The notes beneath the pieces are model-generated. The model was given only the letters and a program-made list of their open reading frames with translations, was not told where the DNA came from and did no database searches. A stretch of DNA of 64,000 nt from the NCBI GenBank assembly GCA_942493265.1, contig OW818688.1, positions 5,084,001 through 5,148,000 on the forward strand. The letters are read 5' to 3'. The DNA is from UBA12481 sp942493265. GTDB lineage: Bacteria; Bacteroidota; Bacteroidia; Bacteroidales; UBA12481. The position numbers and the translations under genes were made by a program. Positions 26,154 to 35,745 of the stretch are shown here, in pieces. Within the stretch, counting starts at the first letter, position 1. Every line of letters starts with the position of its first letter.

Positions 26154-27294
26154 AATCATATTACTGGCCTGTGCCCTGCTGACTGCCTCCTGTGTTGACC
26201 GGTTTATCCCGGAAACAACCGGCTATGATGAAGTATTGTTTATCGAATGCCTGGTTTCAGAAACTCATCAGTATCACTCATTGAAAATTTCCATTGCAGC
26301 GCCGGTTGTGACAGAAGAGGGCGACAAGCTTACCTACAAACCCAGGGGGGTGTCAGATGCGCAGGCATGGATTATCGATTCCGACGCAAAAACCTATCCC
26401 TTCTCAGCGAATGGCATTGGTATATACTGGTGCCAGGAGGGCTTTATTCCTGTGCCCGGGAAAAGCTATAAACTGGTGGTCAACCATGACGGCAATACAT
26501 TTGAATCGGATTACCAGCAGCTTAAATCTTCCCCTCCGATCAACAGCATCTCCTTCAGGCAGGTGGTGGAAAAGAGAAGCGAAACCGGAGAAGTGATGGA
26601 TGGATACCGCTTTTACGTCAGTACTCACGAGGAGGGAACTGAACCGTCATATTACCGGTGGACAGCGGATGCAACCTTTCAGTACACGGTTCCTTACATT
26701 GCCACTCATATCTGGACGGGTTCAAAAACCGTAACGGCATCAAACAAGCTGATCCGGACCTGTTGGAAATCCAAGGAGATTGCAGGTAATTATACGGCAA
26801 AAACAACGGGACTCACGGAGAACAAGATCATTGAAACCCCATTGAATTTCGAATCCCAGTACGGCGACGAGCTTTCCATACGGTATAGCCTGAATGTCAC
26901 CCAGTACCGCATATCTGAATCGGCCATGCGATTTTGGGAGAATGTTGACAAGCTCATCAATCAAACCGGAAGCTTGTATGAAACACAGCCATTCAGGATT
27001 GAAGGCAATATCCATTGCACCAATGATCCGTCGTTTTATGTAACCGGCATCTTTGAGCTTGCCGGAGAATCCTCCATGCGGGTATTTGTGGATAAACCGG
27101 AAGCATTTCCGGTTATCCCGGTGAGATGCCTGCTGCTGGTCGTCGGAACTGATGTCCCCTGGTACCGGTTGCCGGCAGGAACATGGGTGACTGAGGATTC
27201 ACCCGGCCATTTTTTAACCGCTACCCCATCGTGCTACGATTGCCAGCTGAGAGACGGAACCCTCGAAAAACCACCCTTCTGGACCGACCGCTAG
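26140..27294 (+). CDS. DUF4249 lipoprotein
   Basis: 384 residues with a lipoprotein signal (LLTASC, Cys18). The mature N-terminus DRFIPETTGYDEVLFIECLV and the following YHSLKISIAAPV, with WCQEGFIPVPGKSYKLVVNH, fit the DUF4249 family, found almost only next to TonB receptors in Bacteroidota. A late Cys-containing segment (SCYDCQLRDGTLEKPPFW) is typical of the family's C-terminus. The gene overlaps the receptor by 14 bp, so the two are coupled. I infer a surface lid or binding partner of the receptor, by analogy with SusD; direct evidence is lacking. Confidence 0.85.
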   Translation: MQWNKIILLACALLTASCVDRFIPETTGYDEVLFIECLVSETHQYHSLKISIAAPVVTEEGDKLTYKPRGVSDAQAWIIDSDAKTYPFSANGIGIYWCQEGFIPVPGKSYKLVVNHDGNTFESDYQQLKSSPPINSISFRQVVEKRSETGEVMDGYRFYVSTHEEGTEPSYYRWTADATFQYTVPYIATHIWTGSKTVTASNKLIRTCWKSKEIAGNYTAKTTGLTENKIIETPLNFESQYGDELSIRYSLNVTQYRISESAMRFWENVDKLINQTGSLYETQPFRIEGNIHCTNDPSFYVTGIFELAGESSMRVFVDKPEAFPVIPVRCLLLVVGTDVPWYRLPAGTWVTEDSPGHFLTATPSCYDCQLRDGTLEKPPFWTDR

Positions 27295-27305
27295 ACTAAT
27301 TGATT

Positions 27306-29369
27306 ATGCTAAAATTTCTGCTCCGAAATATTTCATGGATGCTTTTATTGGGCTGGGGTTTGACCAGTCCTGTAATTGCCCGGTCTCCGCAGAACCTGAA
27401 TAAAGGAACTTTCAGGGAAACGGTCTGGCTCCAGACGACCGGACATCTGTTTATCTCCGGTGATCGTCTGAATTTCAAAGCTGTTTTGTTGGAAAAGGAT
27501 ACTTACAAACCATCGGTGCTGAGTAAAAACATCCGGATAGAATTGCTGGATTCCACCGGCGCCGGAGTATTTAAACAAAACTATGCGTTGGCCAATTCAC
27601 GGGTAAGTTACTCGTTCTCACTTAATCCTGAATTAAAATCCGGATGGTACTACCTGCGAGCCTATACCAACTGGATGCGCAATTTTCCGGATTCAGAGTT
27701 CACTGTCGTGGCAATCAAAATAGTGAATCCTTCAGAAAAGAGATTCTACACGGAAAGCCCTGCTTTAACTGACCACCAACCCCTTACCACGGTTCCTTCG
27801 GGAATGATGATCAGCGCTGCCGGCAACAATCTTGTTGTTGAAATGGACAATCCTGCTGCGAATACTTCAAAATACTTGCGCCTGCTCGTCCACCGGTCAT
27901 ATTCCTGGTACTGGTACGATAGCCTGCCAAACACCGGAAACCCGCTGAAATTCAGCGTTCCCGCAAACAGCATACCCGAGGGTATTGTCCAGTTCTCCGT
28001 TTTATCTGACAATAATACCGTTTTGGCAGGCCGCCTGTGGTCGGGATATAACCTTGACAACCATCGTATTGAAATAACCTCAGCCACTGAAAACATCAAA
28101 ATACGGAGCACCCATCAGGTTGAATTTGAGTTGCCTCAACAAATCGCTGCCACAGGTAGCACCCTCTTTTCAATGGTCAGCCTCACTGAACCGGGAAATC
28201 ATGATGAAGATTTCATGCCCGGATTGCCGGGATGGGATGCCGGTGGGAAGATTCCATGCGAAAAAAAGGAATTTGAGAAATGGTTATCCCGGAATCGCTA
28301 TCCGGACGAAACCGTTCAGGCCTTTTTCAAGACTGACCAGCCGGAGATCCTGTTCATGCCTGAAACCCGGACAGGGATCTTAAGCGGCAGGGTAACTGAT
28401 AAAAAAACAGGTAAAGGGGTACCCTCAGCAGGAGTAAGTGCCACTATCCTGAATGACAACAGTTTCCAGGCTGTCCATACCAATCCTAACGGAGTTTTCT
28501 CTTTCTCCTTTCCCGGTGGCGTGAATTCCGGCGATTATATCCTCAGTTTTATTGCTCAGCCGGATTCCTTCTGGGAGATCGGGTTGAATCCGGAATTTGA
28601 CAACCGGGCTTTTAAACCCGTTGAACGATTATTCAGCCTGAGTCCTGAAGAGATAAAATATGCCGGTAATCTCAGCGTAAATATGCAGCTCAATCAGGTT
28701 TATGATCAGTCTGAGGGCATGAAGGAAGTGAAGAGCGATTCACTGCCCTGGAAAAAATCATTTTTTTATCCCCCGGAATGGACAATCAATACAGCTGATT
28801 ATATCGAGCTGGCAAATGTTCTGGAGGTGGTATATGAGGTGGTACCCGATGTGCAGGTACGAAGGAAGGGTAATGATGCTCATCTCAGTGTATATAACAA
28901 AAACATATCTGCTGATAATTATGAAACGCTGATCCTGCTCGACGGAATGCCCATCACCAGCCATAAACAATTATTGGATCTGCCACCGGCGAGAATAAAA
29001 ACCATCGAGGTAAAAAACCAGCTGTATTTACATGGGAATTATATCTTCTCAGCTGTGGTTAATTTCATATCCCTTAACGGAGATTTTGCCGGGCTCCCCC
29101 TTCCGGTTAAATCAGTCTCCGGATCCATGAACTTGCCCGTAAATGCCGAAGCGGATGAACAGAGAATCTCTGCACCCGCTTCGCCTGACATACCAATCCT
29201 AACCCCTGTAATTATTTGGAATACCGGAACCCCTTCTTCAGTTAATAAGCTTGAAATCCCGGTAAACGATCTCTATGGAACATTCAAAGTCATGATTTAC
29301 GGACTCGATCAGAATGGGCAATGGTTTTATGGTACACATAGTTATCAGGTAAAACCGCCTACTCTTTAA
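27306..29369 (+). CDS. Exported MG2-like/plug-like protein of the DUF4249 operon
   Basis: 687 residues from the ATG at 27306; a TTG at 27300 is possible but less likely. The signal peptide ends near PVIAR. Residues 35-135 look like an alpha-2-macroglobulin MG2-type domain (VWLQTTGHLFISGDRLNFKA, WYYLRAYTNWMRNFP). Residues about 358-440 are carboxypeptidase-regulatory-like (LSGRVTDKKTGKGVPSAGVS). Near 540-600 is a piece like a TonB-receptor plug (ETLILLDGMPITSHKQLLDL, IKTIEVKNQLYLHGN) without a barrel after it. It starts 11 bp after DUF4249. It overlaps the converging T9SS gene by 11 bp at the stop. The role is unknown; a receptor-associated scaffold is possible. Confidence 0.75.
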   Translation: MLKFLLRNISWMLLLGWGLTSPVIARSPQNLNKGTFRETVWLQTTGHLFISGDRLNFKAVLLEKDTYKPSVLSKNIRIELLDSTGAGVFKQNYALANSRVSYSFSLNPELKSGWYYLRAYTNWMRNFPDSEFTVVAIKIVNPSEKRFYTESPALTDHQPLTTVPSGMMISAAGNNLVVEMDNPAANTSKYLRLLVHRSYSWYWYDSLPNTGNPLKFSVPANSIPEGIVQFSVLSDNNTVLAGRLWSGYNLDNHRIEITSATENIKIRSTHQVEFELPQQIAATGSTLFSMVSLTEPGNHDEDFMPGLPGWDAGGKIPCEKKEFEKWLSRNRYPDETVQAFFKTDQPEILFMPETRTGILSGRVTDKKTGKGVPSAGVSATILNDNSFQAVHTNPNGVFSFSFPGGVNSGDYILSFIAQPDSFWEIGLNPEFDNRAFKPVERLFSLSPEEIKYAGNLSVNMQLNQVYDQSEGMKEVKSDSLPWKKSFFYPPEWTINTADYIELANVLEVVYEVVPDVQVRRKGNDAHLSVYNKNISADNYETLILLDGMPITSHKQLLDLPPARIKTIEVKNQLYLHGNYIFSAVVNFISLNGDFAGLPLPVKSVSGSMNLPVNAEADEQRISAPASPDIPILTPVIIWNTGTPSSVNKLEIPVNDLYGTFKVMIYGLDQNGQWFYGTHSYQVKPPTL

Positions 29370-32300
29370 CGAATTTTTGCACTACGCGCTGGTTCTGATT
29401 AGTAAGAGTGATAAAATATACTCCGCATGGATATCCTGATACATCAAGCTGCATCAGCTCAGAATTAACCAGTACCATATCCAGCTGAACTCCAGTAATA
29501 TTGAAAACACGCAGAACGGCTTTCCCTTCAGTACTGGCAACTGAAATATTCAGCTGACTGTTAACCGGATTCGGATACACCCGGAGTTCCGGCATGTTTT
29601 CCGATTCATCGGCAAGAATCTCAATACCGCCATCAAAAGATGCCCGTTTCAGGATATTCACTGAATAATCTTCCACCTCACCACCGTAATTATTGTCGCA
29701 TGGATTTGGAACAGCACCCGTCCTCATGGCTATACGCATCCTCATAAGGCCCGAAGCGGTTGCCGGTATCACCAGGTTTCCTTTTGCTGCTCCTAATTTT
29801 TTAGATGCGGTAAATACATTCTCTCCCGCATCGGTAAAATCACCATCATTATTAAAATCTATCCAGATTTTCCAGTAATTCTTATTGGTCGCCTTAAAAG
29901 GCGTCAGTAAAACAGGGTTCGATCTTCCGGTTGTTAAATTGAATACCGGAGAATCGTACAAAAGGTAACCGGATGAACCCATTCCAGTTGAATTAACTAC
30001 ACCTCCTACGGTGATCGTCTTGATGTAATCACTTGAATTATTAATCCCTGCAGGAGTGCAGTAATCCACAGTCGCGGCAGCGACTGTTATAAAATCGACC
30101 AGGGTTTTTACATCGGAGCCTGCAAGGTTCGTTGCGGTAAGGGTAACCGTATATTTACCGGCAACACTATATGTATTCGAAGGATTTTGTGATGCGGAAG
30201 TATTTCCGTCGCCGAAACTCCACAACCAACCGGTTGGGGTATTAAGGGATAAATCGGTGAATTGAACAGTTTGCCCTGCAGTTATGCTCACAGGATTGGC
30301 AGAAAAACCGGCAACCGGCGCCAGTACAACAATTCCGGCAACATTGATCTGAAGAATAGTCTGATCAACGCCACCATTTCCGTCCGCAACTTTTACCTCA
30401 AAACTGTTTAAGCCTGCATCAGCACCCGCCGGCGTTCCCGACAAGTTGCCATTTCCGGCCACCGAAAGCCATGCCGGACCAGATACCAGTGAAAAGGTCA
30501 GGACATCTGCATCAGGATCAGTCGCATTATCGGCCAGAGTGGCTGAGTAGCCAACTCCTGCAGCTCCGTCGGCTTCAATATTCGGATCAGCGGTAAAAGC
30601 TGGCGGGGAATTGGTTTCTGTGGTGCCAAAAACATCCGATTCCCATAAACCACGGCCGTATGTTCCTGCCCTGAGTTTACTCATGGAAGGATCAGAAGCA
30701 TAATATATTTCAAGCTCCATTACCACTACATTCGGCAGGCCGGTAAAATAGGGAATCCAGGGAGCTGTACCCAGTTTCATGAATACACCCACATCGGTTG
30801 CGGCATAGAGTTCAACCTGCGATACGCTTTGTTTGTTCTGGATCACACAATTCACCGGAATGGATGGCAATCCTGCAGAAAGATCAGTCCAGGTAACACC
30901 GCCATCAGCAGTTTGAAATACTCCATATGCATTAAACTGTCCCAACGAAACCCAAACAGTATTCGGATCATCCTGTTTAACTGAAACATAGGTAATATTG
31001 CTGGTGCCTACCGGAAGTGTGCCGGTAATGTTGGCCCAGGTAGCACCGCCGTCCACAGTCCTGTAAAGGATACTGCCGGTAGCGGCATAAATGGTATTTG
31101 AAGCTGAAGGGGCTACTGCGATTGACCGCAGGGTTGCACCCGACCAGGCGCTGAGCTTAAGCCAACTGGCACCTTTGTTGCTGGATTTCCATACATCCTG
31201 AAAACCAGCATACAAGGTGTTATTATCATTCGGATCAATCACATAGGGAGTAACCCAACCTGCGCTGCCGGTGATGCTGCCTGAAATATAGGTTGATGAA
31301 GCCCAATGGTTATCGGTACGGTAAATACCTCCGTAATAGAGCGATCCATATTGGACATTTGTATTGGTAAAATCTACCAGACATTCCATACCGTCGCCCC
31401 CGATCACATCTTTCCAGGTATTGGAGATCATGGCTTTTGTTCCGTTATCCTGCAATCCGGCCATTACATCGCCGGAATTGGTTTGCGATACGCCAATCTT
31501 ATAAATCTGACTGATTACCAAACCACTGCCAAGATGAGTCCAGGTGGCACCGGTATTGCTGGTTTTATATAAACCCCCGTCGTTGCATTCAAACAGGTTG
31601 GTAGTCCCGGGCTGGAAAGCAAAGTAATGTTTGTCGGCATGAACGTTTGTGGCAGCACCGCTGCAATTACCCGACCACATATTGCTGATTGACCAGGAAG
31701 CTCCGCCATTGGTGGTTTTCCAGGTGTTCACACCCCCGACGAAAACAACATCTGCATTGGCTGGATCTGCGGCAATGCACAGATCGTACCAGCCTTGTCC
31801 GCCGGTATCGCTGCCGTCGCAATTCCAGGCAAGCATGTTCGGAACAGATCCGCAAACTGCTGCAAAGGTAACTCCTGAATCAATGGATTTATATACGCCC
31901 AGCAAGCCATTTGATGTATTGCTGATCAATGCATAAACCAGTTCAGGATTCGCCGCAGTCACCGCCAGTTCAACGCGGGTTCCGGCAGTGTTCAAAGCAA
32001 GGGTCCAGGTGGTGCCACCATTGGTGGAAAGATAGATATCACCGGTCGAGATGGTCGATCCGTACATAACCTGATTGCTTTGCGGCTTGAATTGTATATT
32101 GATAAATCTGCTGGTGGTCAGCTTCATCCAAAGATTGCCGCCATCGGTGGTTTTGTAAACGCCATCACTGGTTGCAGCATATAAAACATCTGCGTTGGCC
32201 GGATCGGCAAGCAGTCGGTAAATTAATTTAAGAGAGCTCTGCTGCCAGCTCAACCCGGTTGTATTCCAGGTATTGCCGCCATCGGTTGATTTAAGTACAC

Positions 32301-32949
32301 CCACAGAATAGTTATCACTGGCATCGCGGTCGCCGGTGGCTGCATATACAACATCTTCGATTCCATTGTTCACCACAGCCAGATCGCTGATTCCCAATAC
32401 TGCGGTATTATCGCTCATGGGGAGCCATGCTGCTCCTGCATTGATTGATTTCCACAAACCGCCTGATGCAGCACCAACATATATTACATTATTGTTTACC
32501 GGACTGAAAGCGACACAACTCAACCTACCCAAACCGGCATAACCTCCTGCTGTTGTGGAAGGTCCCATACTGGTCCAGTTGCCCGTTGAGCCGCCATTAG
32601 TGCTTTTCAAAACAGGATTTTCACTCAGGTACCGGTTTAGCTCAGCTAATGCAGTAGTTTGCGGAAATGCTCCGGTTTCAGGATTTACCCGATCATTCCA
32701 GAACCACTCCCAGCGTTTAAACTGCTTCCATCCGCCAGCCTTGATTTTTTCCCCATTAACAAAGTAATACCCGTTTTTCACATCCTTCGGAGCCCAATAA
32801 TCATTAAATGCCCGTTGAACCTCGATAAACGTTACTTCGTCACTGGTCACCTTCTCCTGGGGGAGATTGGCCATCCACTGCTGGGCAGTTGCCGTTGTAA
32901 AAAAGAATAAAATCTTAACGACCAATAAGCTTGGTAATAATTTTTTCAT
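29359..32949 (-). CDS. BNR/sortilin-type propeller protein with Ig-like, PKD, GEVED and T9SS sorting domains
   Basis: 1196 residues. The signal peptide (1-22) ends TTATAQ. From about 120 to 775 there are many BNR/VPS10-type blades (GGNTWNTTG, DGGNLWMKL, NGGTTWTLAL, DGGVTWTDLS). A cadherin-like Ig domain spans about 780-875, a PKD domain about 880-955 (WLWSFGDGNTSASQNPSN), a GEVED domain about 960-1095 (WIDFNNDGDFTDAGENVF, GGEVEDYSV) and a type A T9SS sorting domain about 1115-1196 (LRVYPNPVNSQLNISV, ending VQKFVKE). It should be secreted across the outer membrane and anchored on the surface, perhaps binding or cleaving polymers; catalysis is not shown. It is a single minus-strand gene. Confidence 0.88.
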   Translation of the reverse strand: MKKLLPSLLVVKILFFFTTATAQQWMANLPQEKVTSDEVTFIEVQRAFNDYWAPKDVKNGYYFVNGEKIKAGGWKQFKRWEWFWNDRVNPETGAFPQTTALAELNRYLSENPVLKSTNGGSTGNWTSMGPSTTAGGYAGLGRLSCVAFSPVNNNVIYVGAASGGLWKSINAGAAWLPMSDNTAVLGISDLAVVNNGIEDVVYAATGDRDASDNYSVGVLKSTDGGNTWNTTGLSWQQSSLKLIYRLLADPANADVLYAATSDGVYKTTDGGNLWMKLTTSRFINIQFKPQSNQVMYGSTISTGDIYLSTNGGTTWTLALNTAGTRVELAVTAANPELVYALISNTSNGLLGVYKSIDSGVTFAAVCGSVPNMLAWNCDGSDTGGQGWYDLCIAADPANADVVFVGGVNTWKTTNGGASWSISNMWSGNCSGAATNVHADKHYFAFQPGTTNLFECNDGGLYKTSNTGATWTHLGSGLVISQIYKIGVSQTNSGDVMAGLQDNGTKAMISNTWKDVIGGDGMECLVDFTNTNVQYGSLYYGGIYRTDNHWASSTYISGSITGSAGWVTPYVIDPNDNNTLYAGFQDVWKSSNKGASWLKLSAWSGATLRSIAVAPSASNTIYAATGSILYRTVDGGATWANITGTLPVGTSNITYVSVKQDDPNTVWVSLGQFNAYGVFQTADGGVTWTDLSAGLPSIPVNCVIQNKQSVSQVELYAATDVGVFMKLGTAPWIPYFTGLPNVVVMELEIYYASDPSMSKLRAGTYGRGLWESDVFGTTETNSPPAFTADPNIEADGAAGVGYSATLADNATDPDADVLTFSLVSGPAWLSVAGNGNLSGTPAGADAGLNSFEVKVADGNGGVDQTILQINVAGIVVLAPVAGFSANPVSITAGQTVQFTDLSLNTPTGWLWSFGDGNTSASQNPSNTYSVAGKYTVTLTATNLAGSDVKTLVDFITVAAATVDYCTPAGINNSSDYIKTITVGGVVNSTGMGSSGYLLYDSPVFNLTTGRSNPVLLTPFKATNKNYWKIWIDFNNDGDFTDAGENVFTASKKLGAAKGNLVIPATASGLMRMRIAMRTGAVPNPCDNNYGGEVEDYSVNILKRASFDGGIEILADESENMPELRVYPNPVNSQLNISVASTEGKAVLRVFNITGVQLDMVLVNSELMQLDVSGYPCGVYFITLTNQNQRVVQKFVKE

Positions 32950-33100
32950 GATGTCTTCCTTTCCTGCGTTTGCGTACTTACGACATCAATATTAAACCAT
33001 CATGGAAGACAATAAATCAACTACTTACAAGTGTTGGATGTTAGTTTGATGAATAGGAGCATAACAAGGCCGAACTGACCTGCCGTGCAAAAATGCGGTT

Positions 33101-33151
33101 GACGAACGTTAAAAAATGAAGGGTCACGCTGTCGGCATGTGCCGTTCGTCA
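33101..33151. other. Intergenic inverted repeat, possible 3' hairpin
   Basis: In the 227-bp gap between the T9SS protein and the spermidine-synthase-like gene, GACGAACG (33101-33108) and CGTTCGTC (33143-33150) are perfect reverse complements, extended by one T-A pair, with a 34-nt loop. A second small dyad, CGGCA-TG-TGCCG, lies in the loop. The position downstream of the minus-strand gene at 33177 suits a terminator or mRNA-end structure, though there is no strong U-run. Confidence 0.35.
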
Positions 33152-33176
33152 CTAGTTGGTCACAACAAACAAATCA

Positions 33177-33848
33177 TCAGCGTTCAGCAATCCAGATCAG
33201 GCACTTTCCGCCTTTCTTTCCATGGGCATGGACAAGAATTTCTTCAACTTTAAACCCGGTCTGGCGCAATCTTTTGGTAAAACGCACATCCGGTCCGGCC
33301 GACCAAACCGATAATATTCCCCTGTTTTTCAGCGCCATATAGGCTGCATCAAGACCGGCGGGAGAGTATAGCCAATTGTTATCCTGATGGGTTAATCCGC
33401 TCGGTCCGTTATCAACATCCAACAGGATTGCATCGAAAGAATGTTTCTCTGCTTTCATAACCAGGGCAACATCCCCCTCCTTTACCTTAACCCGTTTATC
33501 CAGCAATGGATTTCCCGCCTCTGCACCAAGGGGACCGCGGTTCCATTCAATAACCTTCGGAACAAGCTCAGCCACAACCAGTTCCGCATTTTCACCTAAA
33601 TGTTTTAGGGCTGCAGCCAGGGTAAATCCCATGCCTAACCCGCCGATCAATACCCTTGGCCGGTTCCTCCCTGATATCCGGGTGCAGGTGAGCTCAGCCA
33701 GACTCTCCTCAGATCCGTGAACGCGTGAACTCATCAATTCCCCTTCATTGGAAATATCAATGGAGAAGTCCTTTGCGTGCTGGTAAAGCCTGAGTTCTTT
33801 ATCGCTTCCCGGAATGGGCGCTGTATCGAGAAGTATCCTGGGTATCAT
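33177..33848 (-). CDS. Spermidine-synthase-like methyltransferase-fold protein
   Basis: 223 residues, soluble. The Rossmann-like nucleotide-binding loop is GGLGMGFTL (69-77), followed by acidic VVAELVP. The motif LLDVDNGPSG (142-151) corresponds to the DxxDP/DxDNGP region of polyamine synthases. Short spermidine-synthase-like proteins of this type often lack the full N-terminal tetramerisation domain and their aminopropyl acceptor is unknown. It lies upstream of nothing obvious in polyamine metabolism and 19 bp downstream of rlmN on the same strand. Aminopropyl transfer is a family-based guess; a SAM-dependent methyltransferase is the alternative. Confidence 0.8.
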   Translation of the reverse strand: MIPRILLDTAPIPGSDKELRLYQHAKDFSIDISNEGELMSSRVHGSEESLAELTCTRISGRNRPRVLIGGLGMGFTLAAALKHLGENAELVVAELVPKVIEWNRGPLGAEAGNPLLDKRVKVKEGDVALVMKAEKHSFDAILLDVDNGPSGLTHQDNNWLYSPAGLDAAYMALKNRGILSVWSAGPDVRFTKRLRQTGFKVEEILVHAHGKKGGKCLIWIAER

Positions 33849-33867
33849 AATATATATACGTGGTCAA

Positions 33868-34911
33868 TTATTTCCGGGTCATCTCCCGTGTCGACAAAAG
33901 TCCGCATGCTGCCCAGATATCTTCCCCTCTGGATGCTCTCACCGTGGTTAAAATATCCTTTTTGTTCAAAGCATCTTTAAATGCCTGAACAGCCTCATCA
34001 TCTGATCCTTCCAGTGGTGTGTCAGGTATCGGGTGGAATCGTATGAGATTGATCCGGCATCGCATGCCATTCAATAACCTCGCAAGCTCCTTCACATGAC
34101 GGGGCGTATCATTCAGGTTTTTAAAAAGGATATATTCAAAAGAAATCCTGCGCTGCCGGCCAAAATCCCAGGAACGTACTGTTTTCAGCACCTCAGGCAA
34201 GGGATAGACCTGCTCAACCGGCATCAGCATCCGCCTCTCCTCCTCAAAAGGTGAATGAAGACTGACCGCCAGATTGGCTTCCGAACGCTCCAGAAAAGCC
34301 TGCATGGCCGGGATGATGCCGATGGTAGATACAGTAATCCTCCTCGGGCTCCAGGCATATCCCCACTCCGCTGTCAGGATCTCTATGCTGCGCAATACAT
34401 TCTCAAGATTATCAAAAGGTTCGCCCATGCCCATATAAACAACGCTGGTCAACTGGTCACGCTCCGGCAAACTGTGTATCTGATTAACAATCTCTCCGGC
34501 AGTGAGGTTTCCCTGAAAACCCTGCTTGCCGGTCATGCAGAATAAACACCCCATCTTGCAGCCGACCTGGGAGGAAACACAAAGCGTGGCCCGCTCTCCA
34601 TCAGGAATATATGCCGCTTCTACAAATTTTTTGACACCCGATTGGTACAGGTATTTTTTTGTTCCATCAACCGACACTTCAACTTTTGAGGGGGGATATA
34701 ATCCAATCTCATATTTCTCCTTCAGCGCTTCGCGATATTTCACGGCGAGATTGGTCATATCGTCAATCGTCAGGATACTCTTTTTATAAAGCCAGTCAAC
34801 TATCTGACCGGCAGCATATTTAGGCATATCCAGTTCCTGGCAGATCTCTGCCACCTCCGCCAGTGTCTTCCCGAATAACTTCTCTTTATCCATCTTTTCC
34901 ATAACTACCAC
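33868..34911 (-). CDS. rlmN: Dual-specificity 23S rRNA/tRNA A2503/A37 C2-methyltransferase RlmN
   Basis: 347 residues, radical-SAM family. It methylates C2 of A2503 in 23S rRNA and of A37 in some tRNAs. The cluster CKMGCLFC (Cys118, Cys122, Cys125) binds [4Fe-4S]. TLCVSSQVGC supplies Cys111, and the C-terminal DIWAACGLLS holds Cys336, the residue that is methylated and then bonded to the RNA during catalysis in E. coli. MGMGEPFDNLENVL is also conserved. Internal ATGs at 34902 and 34893 may be the true start, since related proteins begin close to DKEKLFGKTL. Upstream are hairpin repeats and a (GGGGAC)5 tract. Confidence 0.95.
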   Translation of the reverse strand: MVVMEKMDKEKLFGKTLAEVAEICQELDMPKYAAGQIVDWLYKKSILTIDDMTNLAVKYREALKEKYEIGLYPPSKVEVSVDGTKKYLYQSGVKKFVEAAYIPDGERATLCVSSQVGCKMGCLFCMTGKQGFQGNLTAGEIVNQIHSLPERDQLTSVVYMGMGEPFDNLENVLRSIEILTAEWGYAWSPRRITVSTIGIIPAMQAFLERSEANLAVSLHSPFEEERRMLMPVEQVYPLPEVLKTVRSWDFGRQRRISFEYILFKNLNDTPRHVKELARLLNGMRCRINLIRFHPIPDTPLEGSDDEAVQAFKDALNKKDILTTVRASRGEDIWAACGLLSTREMTRK

Positions 34912-34933
34912 CTTTTCCTACCCACACACCCTC

Positions 34934-35008
34934 TTCTGTCATCCCCGCGCAGGCGGGGACTGTCATCCCCACTACACCCTTTTCTGTCATCCCCGCGCAG
35001 GCGGGGAC
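34934..35008. repeat. Two hairpin repeats of the GTCATCCCC type
   Basis: A 27-bp sequence starting TTCTGTCATCCCCGCGC occurs twice without mismatch, at 34934-34960 and 34982-35008, 48 bp apart. Each can fold with stem CCCCGC/GCGGGG. A partial third TGTCATCCCC lies between them. A close relative is at 40669-40694. These are dispersed REP-like palindromic units common in intergenic DNA. They lie upstream of rlmN. Confidence 0.85.
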
Positions 35009-35032
35009 GGGGACGGGGACGGGGACGGGGAC
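35003..35032 (+). repeat. (GGGGAC)5 hexanucleotide tract, G-quadruplex candidate
   Basis: Five perfect GGGGAC units on the plus strand, starting in the right arm of the preceding hairpin repeat and ending 5 bp before the stop codon of the flavin reductase gene. Five runs of four G separated by AC fit an intramolecular G-quadruplex. Copy number may vary by slippage. Confidence 0.9.
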
Positions 35033-35037
35033 GCGCA

Positions 35038-35703
35038 CTAAAAGTAAATCTCCCCCACGATCCTCTTAAACGGCACCCCTTTTTTAATTAGAATATCTCT
35101 CGTCTCAACAACCATCTCCGAACTGCCGCAAAGATAATATAAAGCCTCCGGCGAAAGTGAAGGCAATGAATTAAGATAGTCCGTCACACGGCCATGAAAA
35201 GCCCCCGCCACACGGTCGCGGGAACAGCATCGCACATATCTGTCGTTAAGAACAGGTAAAAATTCATCTGAATAATAGAATGAATCACCGTTCCGGCCTC
35301 CATGTATCAAAAACTTTTCCTCCTGATGACCCGACCGAAACATGGCGGCAAACGGGGCAATTCCAGTGCCCTGCGCAATCCACCAGGCCGGGCCGCTGTT
35401 ATCAGTGAATTTTCCAAACCCCTTGGAACACCATATAGAATCACCTGCTTTCAGTGATGCCAGCGAAGGAGTTAAATGCCCCTCCTTGACAACATTGAAC
35501 AGTACCTGGATATTTTCATCCTGCTCACCGGAAGCAATCGAATACATTCTGGGATCTTCTTTTTCCGATAGAGCAATCGAAATAATCTGCCCCGCCTCAA
35601 ATTCAAAAAAACGCCTGAACTCCAGCGTAAATACTCCTTTTGCTATCTCAAGCACAGATTCAACCTGCACCCTGACCAGATTTTGTGATACATTCACCGT
35701 CAT
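35038..35703 (-). CDS. Ferredoxin-NADP reductase-like flavoprotein
   Basis: 221 residues, soluble. The FAD-binding barrel shows RMYS (52-55), which in this family holds the flavin, and the NAD(P) domain shows QGTGIAPF (111-118). The C-terminus YYLCGSSEMVVETRDIL is the conserved CG(S/P) pyridine-nucleotide segment, and the chain ends with an aromatic residue (EIYF), as expected for FNR-type enzymes that stack on flavin. No ferredoxin or oxygenase domain is attached. The electron partner is unknown. It lies alone between rlmN and the divergent sortilin-like gene. Confidence 0.88.
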   Translation of the reverse strand: MTVNVSQNLVRVQVESVLEIAKGVFTLEFRRFFEFEAGQIISIALSEKEDPRMYSIASGEQDENIQVLFNVVKEGHLTPSLASLKAGDSIWCSKGFGKFTDNSGPAWWIAQGTGIAPFAAMFRSGHQEEKFLIHGGRNGDSFYYSDEFLPVLNDRYVRCCSRDRVAGAFHGRVTDYLNSLPSLSPEALYYLCGSSEMVVETRDILIKKGVPFKRIVGEIYF

Positions 35704-35745
35704 CCTTTTCTATTTGTTAGTGTCCCTTACAAATGTCGGGTTTGT

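Noticed and set aside
34934..35008. Two 27-bp repeats 48 bp apart as a mini-CRISPR
   Set aside because: Only two copies, hairpin-forming and related to dispersed elements at 40.7 kb; the intervening DNA includes a partial repeat.
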